From positions 1-64,000 of the forward strand of contig NZ_LODW01000052.1 in assembly GCF_002914525.1 (NCBI RefSeq): a stretch of DNA of 64,000 nucleotides, read 5' to 3'. This stretch comes from Rhizobium hidalgonense (lineage in GTDB: Bacteria > Pseudomonadota > Alphaproteobacteria > Rhizobiales > Rhizobiaceae). The number at the start of each line of letters is the position of its first letter. Positions within the stretch are counted from its first letter, which is position 1. Under the pieces are notes generated by a model. That model was not told the origin of the DNA. It made no database searches and saw only the letters and a program-made list of their open reading frames with translations. A program made the position numbers and the translations under genes. Below, one piece after another: positions 8,569 through 17,039 of this stretch.

Positions 8569-8949
8569 TCACGACTTCCGGGCTTTGCGATTGGCGTAAC
8601 GCAAGTCGCGTGCGGCCTTTCGGGCAGCTTCGTCGGCAATTACGCGAGCGATCCGGTCTTTGTCGGCCGCTTCGCGCGCGTCGGCGTCGGCGCGTGCTGC
8701 AGCCTCGGCGGCTGCCTGGCGCTCTGCTTCCGCGGCCTGAGCCCGTTCCAGTTCCTCGCGCTTCACCCGTTCCCGCTCGGCGCGCCGTTCTTCCCTGGCC
8801 GCGGCGACAGCTTGACGCTCCGCCTGCTTTGCCAGCCGAGTCGGTTCGGCCGTATCCTTGGCGGTACGATACGCATTGAGGAGAGCTGCCTTGGCTTCGG
8901 CAGCGGCGCTGCGACGATCGGAAAGCTCGTTGTTTCTGGCGTGTTTCAA
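8569..8949 (-). CDS. DUF6481-type highly charged coiled-coil protein
   Basis: A 126-residue protein made almost entirely of Ala, Arg, Glu, Lys and Gln in a long heptad-like helix (residues 10-120). There is no membrane segment or signal peptide. It resembles the DUF6481 family of small rhizobial proteins, whose role is not known to me. The start appears to be TTG at 8949 (the sequence MKHARNNELSDRRSAAAEAK begins there) with AGGT upstream; no in-frame ATG gives a family-like N terminus. A similar but shorter charged protein and a cold-shock gene follow upstream on the same strand, which hints at stress-related functions (inference). Confidence 0.65.
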   Translation of the reverse strand: MKHARNNELSDRRSAAAEAKAALLNAYRTAKDTAEPTRLAKQAERQAVAAAREERRAERERVKREELERAQAAEAERQAAAEAAARADADAREAADKDRIARVIADEAARKAARDLRYANRKARKS

Positions 8950-8980
8950 ATCTGTTACCTGACTGTTTGATTTCGAGACT

Positions 8981-9028
8981 AGAGCACGATGCCGAAAACT
9001 GCGCGATTTTCGGAAGACCCTATGCTCT
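8981..9028. repeat. Palindromic intergenic element, copy 2
   Basis: AGAGCA...TGCTCT outer arms and CCGAAAA...TTTTCGG inner arms around CTGCGCGA. It is a relative of the element at 5763-5807 and lies upstream of the DUF6481 gene. Confidence 0.5.
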
Positions 9029-9091
9029 ATCTGTTCGATTTGGATCTAAATGATATTATGCCAATCCGACGTAAAATCATCCAGACTAAAA

Positions 9092-9316
9092 TCACATTTT
9101 CTTTTTTCGCTTCGTAGCCGGGGCATTTTCCGCCATCAAGCGATCCTGCAATTCCTTGGCCTCACGGGCTTCGCGCAATCTCAAGGTCTTTTCCTCACGG
9201 GCGCGCACCGTCTGATCAATCTCTTCCACTGCACGGCTGCGCGCCAGGAATTGCGATTGTGCGTTACCGAAGGCGATCTCCGCCCGCTGGCGTGATTTGC
9301 TGTGTGTCTCTGTCAT
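9092..9316 (-). CDS. Small charged coiled-coil protein, unknown function
   Basis: A 74-residue protein starting MTETHSKSRQRAEIAFGNAQ and ending in a Lys-rich tail (TKRKKKM). It is predicted to be one long helix with regularly spaced Ala/Leu and many Arg/Glu residues. The ATG at 9316 is chosen because longer in-frame starts would run into a repeat element. I do not recognise a named family. It lies between the DUF6481 gene and a cold-shock gene, all on the minus strand but with gaps that suggest separate promoters. Confidence 0.6.
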   Translation of the reverse strand: MTETHSKSRQRAEIAFGNAQSQFLARSRAVEEIDQTVRAREEKTLRLREAREAKELQDRLMAENAPATKRKKKM

Positions 9317-9337
9317 TTTTGTCCTGGATTTTCTAGG

Positions 9338-9433
9338 GCGACGCGCGGCATTTCGGACGCGCAAAAGGCGCCGCAACACCTTGAATGCTGCATAATTCCT
9401 TAAATCGATTCCGATGAAAGGAATGACGCAGTG
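9338..9433. repeat. RIME element, most complete copy C
   Basis: It starts with the GCGCG...CGCGC hairpin, continues GCGCCGCAACACCTTGAATG and GCTGCATAATTCC, and ends with the TTAAATCGATTCCGAT...GGAAT part typical of rhizobial RIME1. Copies A and B cover parts of it. Confidence 0.75.
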
Positions 9434-9540
9434 GCGCGCTCGGCGCGCAACAAAAAGGCCAGGCAACCTGCCTGACCTTGCCGGTATCACGCTTTCGACA
9501 GTGCCAGTACATCCGTGGTCAAAGGAAAGCAGATATCAAT

Positions 9541-9750
9541 TTAGGCAGCTTGAAGATTGCAAGCGGACATTTTGCCCGACTTGTTATCGCGCTCAAGCTC
9601 GTAGCCGATCTTCTGGCCTTCGACGATTTCGCGCATGCCGGCGCGCTCGACAGCAGAGATGTGAACGAAGGCGTCAGCGCCGCCGTCATCAGGCTGAATG
9701 AAGCCGAAGCCCTTGGTGGAATTGAACCATTTAACTGTGCCAGTGGTCAT
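9541..9750 (-). CDS. Cold-shock protein, CspA family
   Basis: A 69-residue single cold-shock domain. RNP1 (KGFGFIQ) and RNP2 (DAFVHIS) are intact, in the order typical of CspA-type single-stranded nucleic acid chaperones. The ATG at 9750 is preceded by GAAAGGG seven bases away; longer in-frame starts add no family sequence. The region upstream (9751-10022) is unusually long and free of genes, consistent with the long structured leaders of cold-shock mRNAs. Which csp paralogue this is cannot be told from the sequence. Confidence 0.93.
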   Translation of the reverse strand: MTTGTVKWFNSTKGFGFIQPDDGGADAFVHISAVERAGMREIVEGQKIGYELERDNKSGKMSACNLQAA

Positions 9751-10022
9751 AACAAACCCTTTCATAGCAATTGACAGACCGCACGTGCGATAGCACGGCG
9801 GATGATGATCTCGATTTTGAAGAGGGAAGTTCGTCCAGGGCACGTTGCCAGCGTGCAATAACAAAAGTCAAACAAGCAATATCGACAATCCTGATATAAT
9901 CATCGAACGCGGATTTGTCAACTTTTAGTTTTTTGAAACTCTCAATTCTCTATGTGGTTGCATACGGGCCGTCTTACACATCGTCGCCCGTAGGCGACGC
10001 GTCCAGGTCTCAAATGCATGCG

Positions 10023-12392
10023 TTACGAGCGCGGCCGCGTCTTCTGCGGGTTATAATGCGAGAGCGGCACGACCGTCGCCGGCAGGCGTTTCTGGTGGCC
10101 ATCGAGCTTGCCAATTTCGACCTCGGTGCCGGGACTTGCGTGCATCACATCGATGCGGGCGAGCGCGATCGTCTTGCCGAGCACAGGCGAGCGCGTGGCG
10201 CTGGTGACAACGCCCACCTGTGCCCGGCCGAAATGGACGCCGTCGCCGTGGCCGACCGCCTCATTGGCCTTGATATCGAGCCCGACGAGCAGGTGGCGCG
10301 GATGCTCCTTGCGCCGGATCAGCGCCTCGCGGCCGATGAAATCATCCTGTTTGGATTTCAGCGGCACGGTGAAGCCGATGCCGGCTTCGAACGGATCCGT
10401 CTGGTCGGTGAATTCGTGATGGGCGAAGATCAGGCCCGCCTCGATGCGGACCATGTCGAGTGCCTCCAACCCCATCGGCTTCAGTCCATGCGGCTGCCCT
10501 GCCTCCCAGACGGCGTCGAACACCGTCAGCGCATCCTTGGGATGACAGAAGATCTCGTAGCCGAGCTCGCCGGTATAACCCGTGCGCGAGACGACGATTG
10601 GCGCCCCTTCGAAGCCGCCGATGCGGCCGATTGTGAAACGGAACCATTCGAGCTCGCCGATATCTGGCTGGCGCGGCGCCGTCCAGATGATCTCCTTCAG
10701 GATATCGCGGCTCCTGGGACCCTGCAGGGCGATATTGTGCAGTTGGTCGGTCGAGGAGCGGACCCAGGCCTTGAAGCCCTTCTTCTCGGCCTGCTGACGC
10801 AGCCAGATGCCGCTGAAATCATCGCCGCCGATCCAGCGGAAATTCTGGTCGCCGAGGCGGAAGAGCGTGCCGTCATCGATCATGCCGCCGTTTTCGTAGC
10901 ACATGGCGGAATAGACCACCTGGCCGGTCGACAGTTTTCGCACGTCGCGCGTCAGGCAATATTGAAGCAGTGCCTCGGCATCCGGCCCGGTCACCTCGAA
11001 CTTCCGCAGCGGCGAGAGATCGATGACGGCGGCGCGCTCGCGGCAGGCCCAGTACTCCTCGACCGGGCCTTCGCTGGAAAAGCGGTTCGGCAGCCAGTAG
11101 CCGCGATATTCGGTGTAGTCCCGCGTCAGCGCGGAGAGACGGGGATGGAAGGCGGTTTCGCGCGTCAGTTCGGCGTCGGCATCTGGGGTCATGCGATAGG
11201 CCACCGCTCTTGAGAATTTCTCGTTTCCGGAAAAGGTGCGGACATGGATATCCGTCGGATCCCAGCCGTTCGCCGCATCGATATCGTCCGGGCAGGACGA
11301 GGAGACGCAGACGAGATCGGTCAGGGCCCGCATCAGCACATAATCACCAGGGCGCGACCACGGCTCGTCGAGGTAGAGCTGGTTGTTGTGGTCGATATTG
11401 GTGTTGTAGAAATAGTTCAGCGCTTCCCAGCCCTTGCGGCCGGCAATGCCGTAAGGCGCCAGCGCCGCGTTGAAATTGTCCGTGCAGTTGCTATGGCCGG
11501 GATAGCCCATGTCGTCGTAATAGCGCGCATTGCAGGCGGTCGCGAAAGCGTCGTGGCGCCCGACCGTATCCTGGACGATTTCGACCAGGGGCTCGAAATC
11601 CCGGTCGAAAGCCTTGGAGGGAAGGCCCGGCATCGGATAGCTGCGGCCGAGCAGCGTGCGAGTGACCGTTGAATCGAGCGCCAGGTCGAGGCCCTTGTCG
11701 ACCTTGCGGGCGGCGAAGGCCTGGAAATCGGTGCACTGACGTCCGTAGACGTCGATGATCTGGATGAATTCGCCGGCGCGCACGAAATAGGCCGCAGCGG
11801 TCGCCGCCCGGATGCGGATATCCTCGATCGGATCGGCGGCCGGTTCCGGCAGGGCGGCGGCATAATCACGGATCAGCAGGCTGCGCTTGATCTTGACCTC
11901 GATCGGCGTCGCCGTATCCTGCGCCTCCGGCGACATGGCAGCCGCCGGTGCTGCGACGATCAACAGACCTTTCATGCTAACGGTGAAATCCGCCTGGCTG
12001 CCCGGGGTCGATCCGGTCCCGAAGAGACGCAGGGCTCCGGCCGCCGCAAGGTCGGCGCCGCGACGCTGAAGCGCCGTTCGAGTGCGGGCCGCGCTTTCAT
12101 CCTCTGCTTGAAGAATGGCCTTCAAGCCCTCGGCTGAATTGCTGAAAGCCGTTCCAAGACCGGCCGCTTGGAAGCGCCCTTTCTCGTCGAGGAAAGAGAT
12201 TTCGCAGACCTGGCCGCCCTCGCTGTCGATAACACTGACGCGGTCACCCGCCTCGACGCGGACGACGACCGATCCACCGCCCTTTACCCGGTACCGTTCG
12301 GCTCCCTCCGGCAGGGTGGGAATGCCCGGATAATGCACGAGGCTTGGAGCGACCGTCCGCAGGCCCGTCACAGCAGGATGAAGTTCTCGCAT
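10023..12392 (-). CDS. tdm: Trimethylamine N-oxide demethylase (DUF1989-like + GcvT fusion)
   Basis: A 789-residue two-domain enzyme that splits TMAO into dimethylamine and formaldehyde and passes formaldehyde to tetrahydrofolate. Residues 20-380 are DUF1989-like; cysteines at 287, 303 and 367 are spaced by 16 and 64, the spacing I recall for the zinc-binding cysteines of characterised Tdm. Residues 410-785 form a GcvT-type folate-binding domain (YTEYRGYWLPNRF, SRTGYTGELGYEIF, GLEALDMVRIEAGL). I chose ATG 12392 because GAGGG lies five bases before it; a GTG at 12428 and ATG at 12416 are in frame but lack ribosome sites. It is divergent from an APC permease and about 4.3 kb from the end of tmm. 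Confidence 0.88.
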   Translation of the reverse strand: MRELHPAVTGLRTVAPSLVHYPGIPTLPEGAERYRVKGGGSVVVRVEAGDRVSVIDSEGGQVCEISFLDEKGRFQAAGLGTAFSNSAEGLKAILQAEDESAARTRTALQRRGADLAAAGALRLFGTGSTPGSQADFTVSMKGLLIVAAPAAAMSPEAQDTATPIEVKIKRSLLIRDYAAALPEPAADPIEDIRIRAATAAAYFVRAGEFIQIIDVYGRQCTDFQAFAARKVDKGLDLALDSTVTRTLLGRSYPMPGLPSKAFDRDFEPLVEIVQDTVGRHDAFATACNARYYDDMGYPGHSNCTDNFNAALAPYGIAGRKGWEALNYFYNTNIDHNNQLYLDEPWSRPGDYVLMRALTDLVCVSSSCPDDIDAANGWDPTDIHVRTFSGNEKFSRAVAYRMTPDADAELTRETAFHPRLSALTRDYTEYRGYWLPNRFSSEGPVEEYWACRERAAVIDLSPLRKFEVTGPDAEALLQYCLTRDVRKLSTGQVVYSAMCYENGGMIDDGTLFRLGDQNFRWIGGDDFSGIWLRQQAEKKGFKAWVRSSTDQLHNIALQGPRSRDILKEIIWTAPRQPDIGELEWFRFTIGRIGGFEGAPIVVSRTGYTGELGYEIFCHPKDALTVFDAVWEAGQPHGLKPMGLEALDMVRIEAGLIFAHHEFTDQTDPFEAGIGFTVPLKSKQDDFIGREALIRRKEHPRHLLVGLDIKANEAVGHGDGVHFGRAQVGVVTSATRSPVLGKTIALARIDVMHASPGTEVEIGKLDGHQKRLPATVVPLSHYNPQKTRPRS

Positions 12393-12578
12393 TCTACCCT
12401 CATGGGCGATCGGCATGCCATGCGGCACACACCCATACAGGTTACAAAATGGCTCGGGAAAGTAAAGGCATGTTGACTAAAAAGAAAATATCTTCACTAT
12501 GCATAAAGAGTTCAGACTCGGGAATCCGTCGGGAGCGCGGATCGCCAAAATCATCCGGGCGGACTTGAGACTGTCAGG

Positions 12579-12609
12579 GAGACACGTTCGGGGAGACGTA
12601 CAAAGAGAC
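12579..12609. repeat. Three GAGAC direct repeats in the tdm/permease divergent region
   Basis: GAGAC at 12579, 12593 and 12605, the last two extended to GAGACGT, lie 34 bases or more before the permease start. They could be a regulator-binding array for the divergent genes. Weak evidence. Confidence 0.3.
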
Positions 12610-12642
12610 GTCCGGAACAGATAGATATGGGGAATTTTACCG

Positions 12643-14427
12643 ATGACAGATATTGTGGAGGCCGGAATTTCCTCCGGCACCGAAGGTAAGCTTGTACGCG
12701 CGCTCGACTGGAAGGGCGCATTCTGGGTGGCCGCGGGCGTGCCGCCGCTCGTTCTTTTCTCCATTGGCGGCATCGCAGGCACGACGGGCAAGCTTGCCTT
12801 CGTCGTCTGGATCATCTCGATGGTGATGGGTTTCCTGCAATCCTTCACCTATGCCGAGATTGCCGGCATGTTCGCCAACAAATCCGGCGGCGCCTCGGTC
12901 TATGGCGCCACCGCCTGGCTGCGCTATTCCAAATTCATTGCGCCGCTGTCGGTCTGGTGCAACTGGTTTGCCTGGTCGCCGGTGCTGTCGCTCGGCTGCG
13001 CCATCGCCGCCGGTTACATCCTCAATGCATTCTATCCGATTCCGGCGGCGGATTCGCAGATGGTCCTCGACTGGATCTCGGCGCATGCCGCTTCCATCAC
13101 GGCCGACAGCCCCCGCGTCGCCGAATATATTGCAGCCCATGCCGGCACCACGCCTGAAGACGCCATCAAGGCGTTGCTCAGCACCGACGGTATTGCCGCA
13201 CTGACGCCGGCGATCCGCAGTTGGTCGCTCTTGAGCTTCAACATTCCCTTCCTGGCCACCGCCAACATCAACGCCACCTTCTTCATCGGCGGCACGCTGA
13301 TGCTGATCATCTTCGCGATCCAGCATCGCGGCATCTCGGAAACGGCAAGCGTGCAGAAGTGGCTGGCAATCATCGTGCTGGTACCGCTGCTGATCATCGG
13401 CCTCTATCCAATCGTCAGCGGCCAGATCCTTGCCACCAATGTCACCGGCCTGGTGCCGCCGACAGCCGCCTATGCCGCGGCCGACGGCACCTGGAGCAAT
13501 GGCGGCTGGACGCTCTTCCTCGGCGGCCTCTATATCGCCGCCTGGTCGACCTATGGCTTCGAGACGGCGGTCTGTTATACCCGCGAGCTCAAGGATCCGA
13601 AAACCGACACCTTCAAGGCGATCTTTTATTCCGGCCTTGCCTGCTGCCTGTTCTTCTTCCTCGTGCCCTTCGCCTTCCAGGGCGTTCTCGGCCATGCGGG
13701 CATGCTGGCCCCCGGCATCGTCGATGGCACCGGTGTTGCCGAAGCCCTCGGCGGCCTGATCGGCGCCGGCCGGATCGTCACCCAGTTGCTCGTCGTGTTG
13801 ATGATCATGGCACTCTTCCTCGCCATCATGACGGCAATGGCCGGCTCGTCGCGCACGCTTTACCAGGGCTCGAAAGACGGCTGGCTGCCGAAATATCTCG
13901 ACCACGTCAACGAAAATGGCGCGCCGACACGGGCGATGTGGACGGATTTCGCCTTCAACCTCTTCCTGCTGGCAATTGCCTCGGATGTCGGCGGCTATTT
14001 CTTCGTCCTCGCCGTCTCGAATGTCGGCTACATCATCTTCAACTTCCTGAACCTCAATTCCGGCTGGATCCACCGAATGGATTCCGGCCACATCGAACGC
14101 CCCTGGAAGGCGCCGACCTGGCTGATCGGCCTCAACACCGTGCTGGCCTTCGTCAACGCGCTGTTCCTTGGCGCCGGCGCCAAGGTCTGGGGTTATTCCA
14201 ATGCGCTCTGGGTCGGCTTCATTTTCGCCGCCCTGATCTTGCCGGTCTTTGCCTATCGCCACTATGTACGTGACGGCGGCAAATTCCCGGCCGGTGCGAT
14301 GGAAGATCTCGGCCTCATAGGCCAGGATCTCGGCGTCAAGAAAGCCGGCATGCTGCCCTATCTGGCGCTCGCCGGCGGCCTGGCGATCGTCCTGATCGCC
14401 AACGTGATCTTCCAGCTTCCAGCTTAA
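12643..14427 (+). CDS. APC-superfamily amino acid/amine permease
   Basis: A 594-residue inner-membrane transporter of the amino acid-polyamine-organocation type. The first two membrane helices contain AGVPPLVLFSIGGIAGTTGK and the FANKSGGASVYG loop typical of the family. About 12 hydrophobic segments are visible. An insert of roughly 75 residues (near 145-220) between early helices forms a long, Ala-rich extracytoplasmic loop, which makes the protein longer than usual APC permeases (450-500). The start follows GGGGA. It is divergent from tdm, so uptake of a methylated amine, TMAO or a related quaternary amine is a fair guess, but the substrate cannot be read from the sequence. Confidence 0.8.
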   Translation: MTDIVEAGISSGTEGKLVRALDWKGAFWVAAGVPPLVLFSIGGIAGTTGKLAFVVWIISMVMGFLQSFTYAEIAGMFANKSGGASVYGATAWLRYSKFIAPLSVWCNWFAWSPVLSLGCAIAAGYILNAFYPIPAADSQMVLDWISAHAASITADSPRVAEYIAAHAGTTPEDAIKALLSTDGIAALTPAIRSWSLLSFNIPFLATANINATFFIGGTLMLIIFAIQHRGISETASVQKWLAIIVLVPLLIIGLYPIVSGQILATNVTGLVPPTAAYAAADGTWSNGGWTLFLGGLYIAAWSTYGFETAVCYTRELKDPKTDTFKAIFYSGLACCLFFFLVPFAFQGVLGHAGMLAPGIVDGTGVAEALGGLIGAGRIVTQLLVVLMIMALFLAIMTAMAGSSRTLYQGSKDGWLPKYLDHVNENGAPTRAMWTDFAFNLFLLAIASDVGGYFFVLAVSNVGYIIFNFLNLNSGWIHRMDSGHIERPWKAPTWLIGLNTVLAFVNALFLGAGAKVWGYSNALWVGFIFAALILPVFAYRHYVRDGGKFPAGAMEDLGLIGQDLGVKKAGMLPYLALAGGLAIVLIANVIFQLPA

Positions 14428-14441
14428 AGTGCCTCGCAAGC

Positions 14442-14474
14442 AAAAAAGCCGCCATGGCAACATGGTGGCTTTTT
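14442..14474 (+). terminator. Rho-independent terminator of the APC permease
   Basis: AGCCGCCATG pairs with CATGGTGGCT (one G-T) around GCAA, flanked by A6 and T5. It starts 15 bases after the permease stop. The symmetric A/T tails could serve the convergent gene too. Confidence 0.88.
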
Positions 14475-14507
14475 CATGCGCTCATCGAGGGCAATACCGT
14501 TCCACCA

Positions 14508-15269
14508 TCAGACAACGGTCTCGCCGCCGTCGACGACGAGGATCTGCCCGGTCATGTAGGATGAGCGGTCCGAGACCAGAAAGAGAATGGGCTCGGCGAT
14601 TTCGGAGACATCAGCCCAGCGTCCGAGCGGCACCTTTTCGGCGACATAGGCCTCGATTGCGCCGCGCCCGCCCATCTGGGCGATGAACGGTTCGTTGAAC
14701 GGCGTATCCACCCAGCCCGGGCAGAGCGCGTTGACACGAATGCCGAACCTGGCGTAGTCGCCCGCCATCTGCCGGGTCATCGCGATGACCGCATGTTTCG
14801 TCGTCGTGTAGGCGATCATCTCGCGATCGTAGAGCACGCCCGACGAGGAAGACGTGTTGAGGATGACACCGCGGCCGGCCTTCTTCATCAACGGCATGAC
14901 GAAGCGAGCCGCCATGAAATGCGCTCGGACATTCAGGCTCCACGACCTGTCGAAACCCTCGACGGCCACCTGTTCCAGATCGCCCGCCACCTGTGCGCCG
15001 GCATGATTGTGGAGGATGTCGATCCGGCCGTGTCGTTCGGCGACCGCGGCGATGCCGGCTTCGAGTGCCGTGTCGTCGGTGACGTCGAGAATAAGGCTCT
15101 CTGCCCTGCCGCCCGCGGCCTCAATCCGGCCGACGGTTTCGGCGGCATTGGCGGCATTCAGATCGGCCACGACGACGAACGCACCTTCTCCTGCCATGAT
15201 CAGCGCGCCGGCCTGGCCGATGCCCGACCCCGCTCCGGTGACGATCGCGACGCGATTTTCAAGAATCAT
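14508..15269 (-). CDS. Short-chain dehydrogenase/reductase (SDR)
   Basis: A 253-residue classical SDR. It has the NAD(P)-binding TGAGSGIG (residues 10-17), an acidic residue after beta-2 (VVVADLNA) that favours NAD(H), the catalytic Ser (NTSSSSGV) and YTTTKHAV (Y-x3-K), and a C-terminal SYMTGQILVVDGG. ATG 15269 is used; an in-frame TTG-like extension to 15302 would overlap the upstream permease gene. It is the last gene of a polyamine-type ABC operon, 13 bases after the permease stop, so it probably oxidises or reduces the imported compound. The substrate is unknown. Confidence 0.85.
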   Translation of the reverse strand: MILENRVAIVTGAGSGIGQAGALIMAGEGAFVVVADLNAANAAETVGRIEAAGGRAESLILDVTDDTALEAGIAAVAERHGRIDILHNHAGAQVAGDLEQVAVEGFDRSWSLNVRAHFMAARFVMPLMKKAGRGVILNTSSSSGVLYDREMIAYTTTKHAVIAMTRQMAGDYARFGIRVNALCPGWVDTPFNEPFIAQMGGRGAIEAYVAEKVPLGRWADVSEIAEPILFLVSDRSSYMTGQILVVDGGETVV

Positions 15270-15282
15270 CAGTGTTTCCCGT

Positions 15283-16092
15283 TCATTTTGTTGTTTTCTC
15301 ACGCATCAGAAAGCGTGCGATGAGGATCAGTCCCAGCGATGCGACAAGCACCATCGTGGCGATGGCGTTGATCTCCGGCGTCACGCCACGTCGGATCGAG
15401 GCGAAGACATAGATCGGCAGAGTGGTGTTCGAACCTGCGACGAAGAAGGCGATGATGAAGTCGTCGAAGGAGAAGGTGAAGGCGAGCAGGAAACCGGCGA
15501 GGATCGACGGCAGGATCTGCGGCAGCACAATCTGACGAAAGGTGGTGAAGGGTGTGGCGTAGAGATCGCTCGACGCCTCGACGATGTCACGGCCGAGGCC
15601 GGCGATGCGTGCTTTGACGATCATTGTCACCAGCGCCATGGTGAAGAGGCCGTGGGCGGCGATGATCGAGCCGTAGCCGAGCGAAAGCTTCGGCGCCTGT
15701 TCGCCTGGCCAGATGGCGGCGATCAGCGGATTGACGAAGCCGAAGACCTCGACCAGCGCCACCAGCGTCGCGATGCCGATGACGACGCCGGGAACGACGA
15801 TCGCCGCAGCAAACAGCCCGTCAAAGACCGCGCGCGCCCGGGCGCCGAGCCGCTCCATGCCGATCGCCGCCATTGTGCCGAAAATGGCCGCCAGCCCGGC
15901 GCTGGTAAAGGCGATGGTCAGGCTGTTCTGCAGCGCTTCCATCAGGAAGGTGTTGCCAAGTGCCTTGCCATACCATTGCGTCGAGAAGCCGGTGAACTCG
16001 CTGGCATTGCGGCCGGCATTAAAGGAGAACAGCACGACAAGCGCGATCGGCGTGTAGAGGAACAGGTAGACTGCGGTGACCAGCGCGCGCAT
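15283..16092 (-). CDS. ABC transporter permease, PotC type
   Basis: A 269-residue inner-membrane permease with about six helices. The binding-protein-dependent transport signature is recognisable as EASSDLYATPFTTFRQIVLP (EAA loop), which contacts the ATPase. An FxFDDFI stretch (TFSFDDFIIAFF) is typical of the PotC side of spermidine/putrescine-type importers. Its start overlaps the stop of the preceding permease (TGATG). It forms the membrane pore together with the neighbour. Confidence 0.88.
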   Translation of the reverse strand: MRALVTAVYLFLYTPIALVVLFSFNAGRNASEFTGFSTQWYGKALGNTFLMEALQNSLTIAFTSAGLAAIFGTMAAIGMERLGARARAVFDGLFAAAIVVPGVVIGIATLVALVEVFGFVNPLIAAIWPGEQAPKLSLGYGSIIAAHGLFTMALVTMIVKARIAGLGRDIVEASSDLYATPFTTFRQIVLPQILPSILAGFLLAFTFSFDDFIIAFFVAGSNTTLPIYVFASIRRGVTPEINAIATMVLVASLGLILIARFLMREKTTK

Positions 16093-16958
16093 CAGACGAG
16101 ATCCACCTGGCGGGTACCGGCAACGCGCCAGGCGATGCGCATGGCGATCAACAGCACGATGACGACGACAACGACGAGGGTGACGGCGATTGCAGAGCCG
16201 AACGGCCAGTTGCGCGACTGTAGGAAGAGGTCGACCAGCGCATTGCCGATGAAGAAGACTTTGCCGCCGCCAAGCAACTGCGGGATCAGATATTCGCCGA
16301 GTAGCAGAATGGTGACGAGGGCGATGCCGGTCATCACGCCTGGAAGCGACAGCGGCAGCGTGATGCCGAAAAAGGTCGAAAGCGGCCGCGCGCCGAGATC
16401 CGCGGAGGCCTCCAGAAGGCGGAAGTCGAGCTTTTCGAGGCTGACATAGATCGGCATGATCATCAGCGGCAGATAGCCGTAGACGATACCGAGCAGCACG
16501 GCGCCGGGTGTGTTCAGCAATCTGACATTTTCGATGCCGACCATCTCCAAGAGATGCGGAATGCCGCGGGCGCCCAAGATGTACATCCAGGCATAGGTGC
16601 GTACGAGAAGGCTTGTCCAGAAAGGCACGACGACGAGGGAGACCAGCAGCAGCCGGTATTTGGCGCTCGCCTTGACGGCCAGGTAATAGGCAACCGGATA
16701 GGCGACGAGCAGGCAGGCGAAGGCGCCGATCGGCGCAAGGATCAGCGTGTTCTTGAAGGCTGCGGCGCGCGAACCGAGATTGGCAAACTGCGCAAAGGTG
16801 AAAGCCGCCTGATAACCGCCTTCGGGAGCCCGCTCGCCGAAGGCAAAGACGATGATGGCGATGAACGGCAGCACCAGGAACACGAACAGCCAGATGCTGG
16901 CCGGACCGACAAGAGCCGCGGTGACAAGGCGCCGTTTGGTGGCAGGAGTAAAAGGCAT
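16092..16958 (-). CDS. ABC transporter permease, PotB type
   Basis: A 288-residue permease with six predicted helices. The first helix starts near residue 15 (GPASIWLFVFLVLPFIAI), and the EAA loop reads EASADLGARPLSTFFGITLP near 190-210. This is the PotB partner of the permease that overlaps its 3' end. It lies 81 bases downstream of the binding-protein gene in the same operon. The family moves polyamines, opines or related cations; the cargo here is not settled. Confidence 0.88.
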   Translation of the reverse strand: MPFTPATKRRLVTAALVGPASIWLFVFLVLPFIAIIVFAFGERAPEGGYQAAFTFAQFANLGSRAAAFKNTLILAPIGAFACLLVAYPVAYYLAVKASAKYRLLLVSLVVVPFWTSLLVRTYAWMYILGARGIPHLLEMVGIENVRLLNTPGAVLLGIVYGYLPLMIMPIYVSLEKLDFRLLEASADLGARPLSTFFGITLPLSLPGVMTGIALVTILLLGEYLIPQLLGGGKVFFIGNALVDLFLQSRNWPFGSAIAVTLVVVVVIVLLIAMRIAWRVAGTRQVDLV

Positions 16959-17039
16959 CGAAGGTTCTTTATCCGCCGGTTCTCAGCACGAGGCCGGCCC
17001 CCTCGCGCCAGGCGGCGGGGCCGGAGTTGGGAAGGGCGA

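Noticed and set aside
9915..11213. 432-residue plus-strand open frame opposite tdm
   Set aside because: It is antisense to a clear two-domain enzyme, has Asp/Arg-rich low-complexity translation and no family sequence; high-GC DNA gives such shadows.
12637..14463. 608-residue minus-strand open frame opposite the APC permease
   Set aside because: Translation is full of Glu/Gln/Arg/His repeats and matches nothing; the plus-strand protein has clear membrane helices and a ribosome site.
15007..16449. 480-residue plus-strand frame over the polyamine-type permeases
   Set aside because: Antisense shadow; Arg/Asp-rich with no domains.
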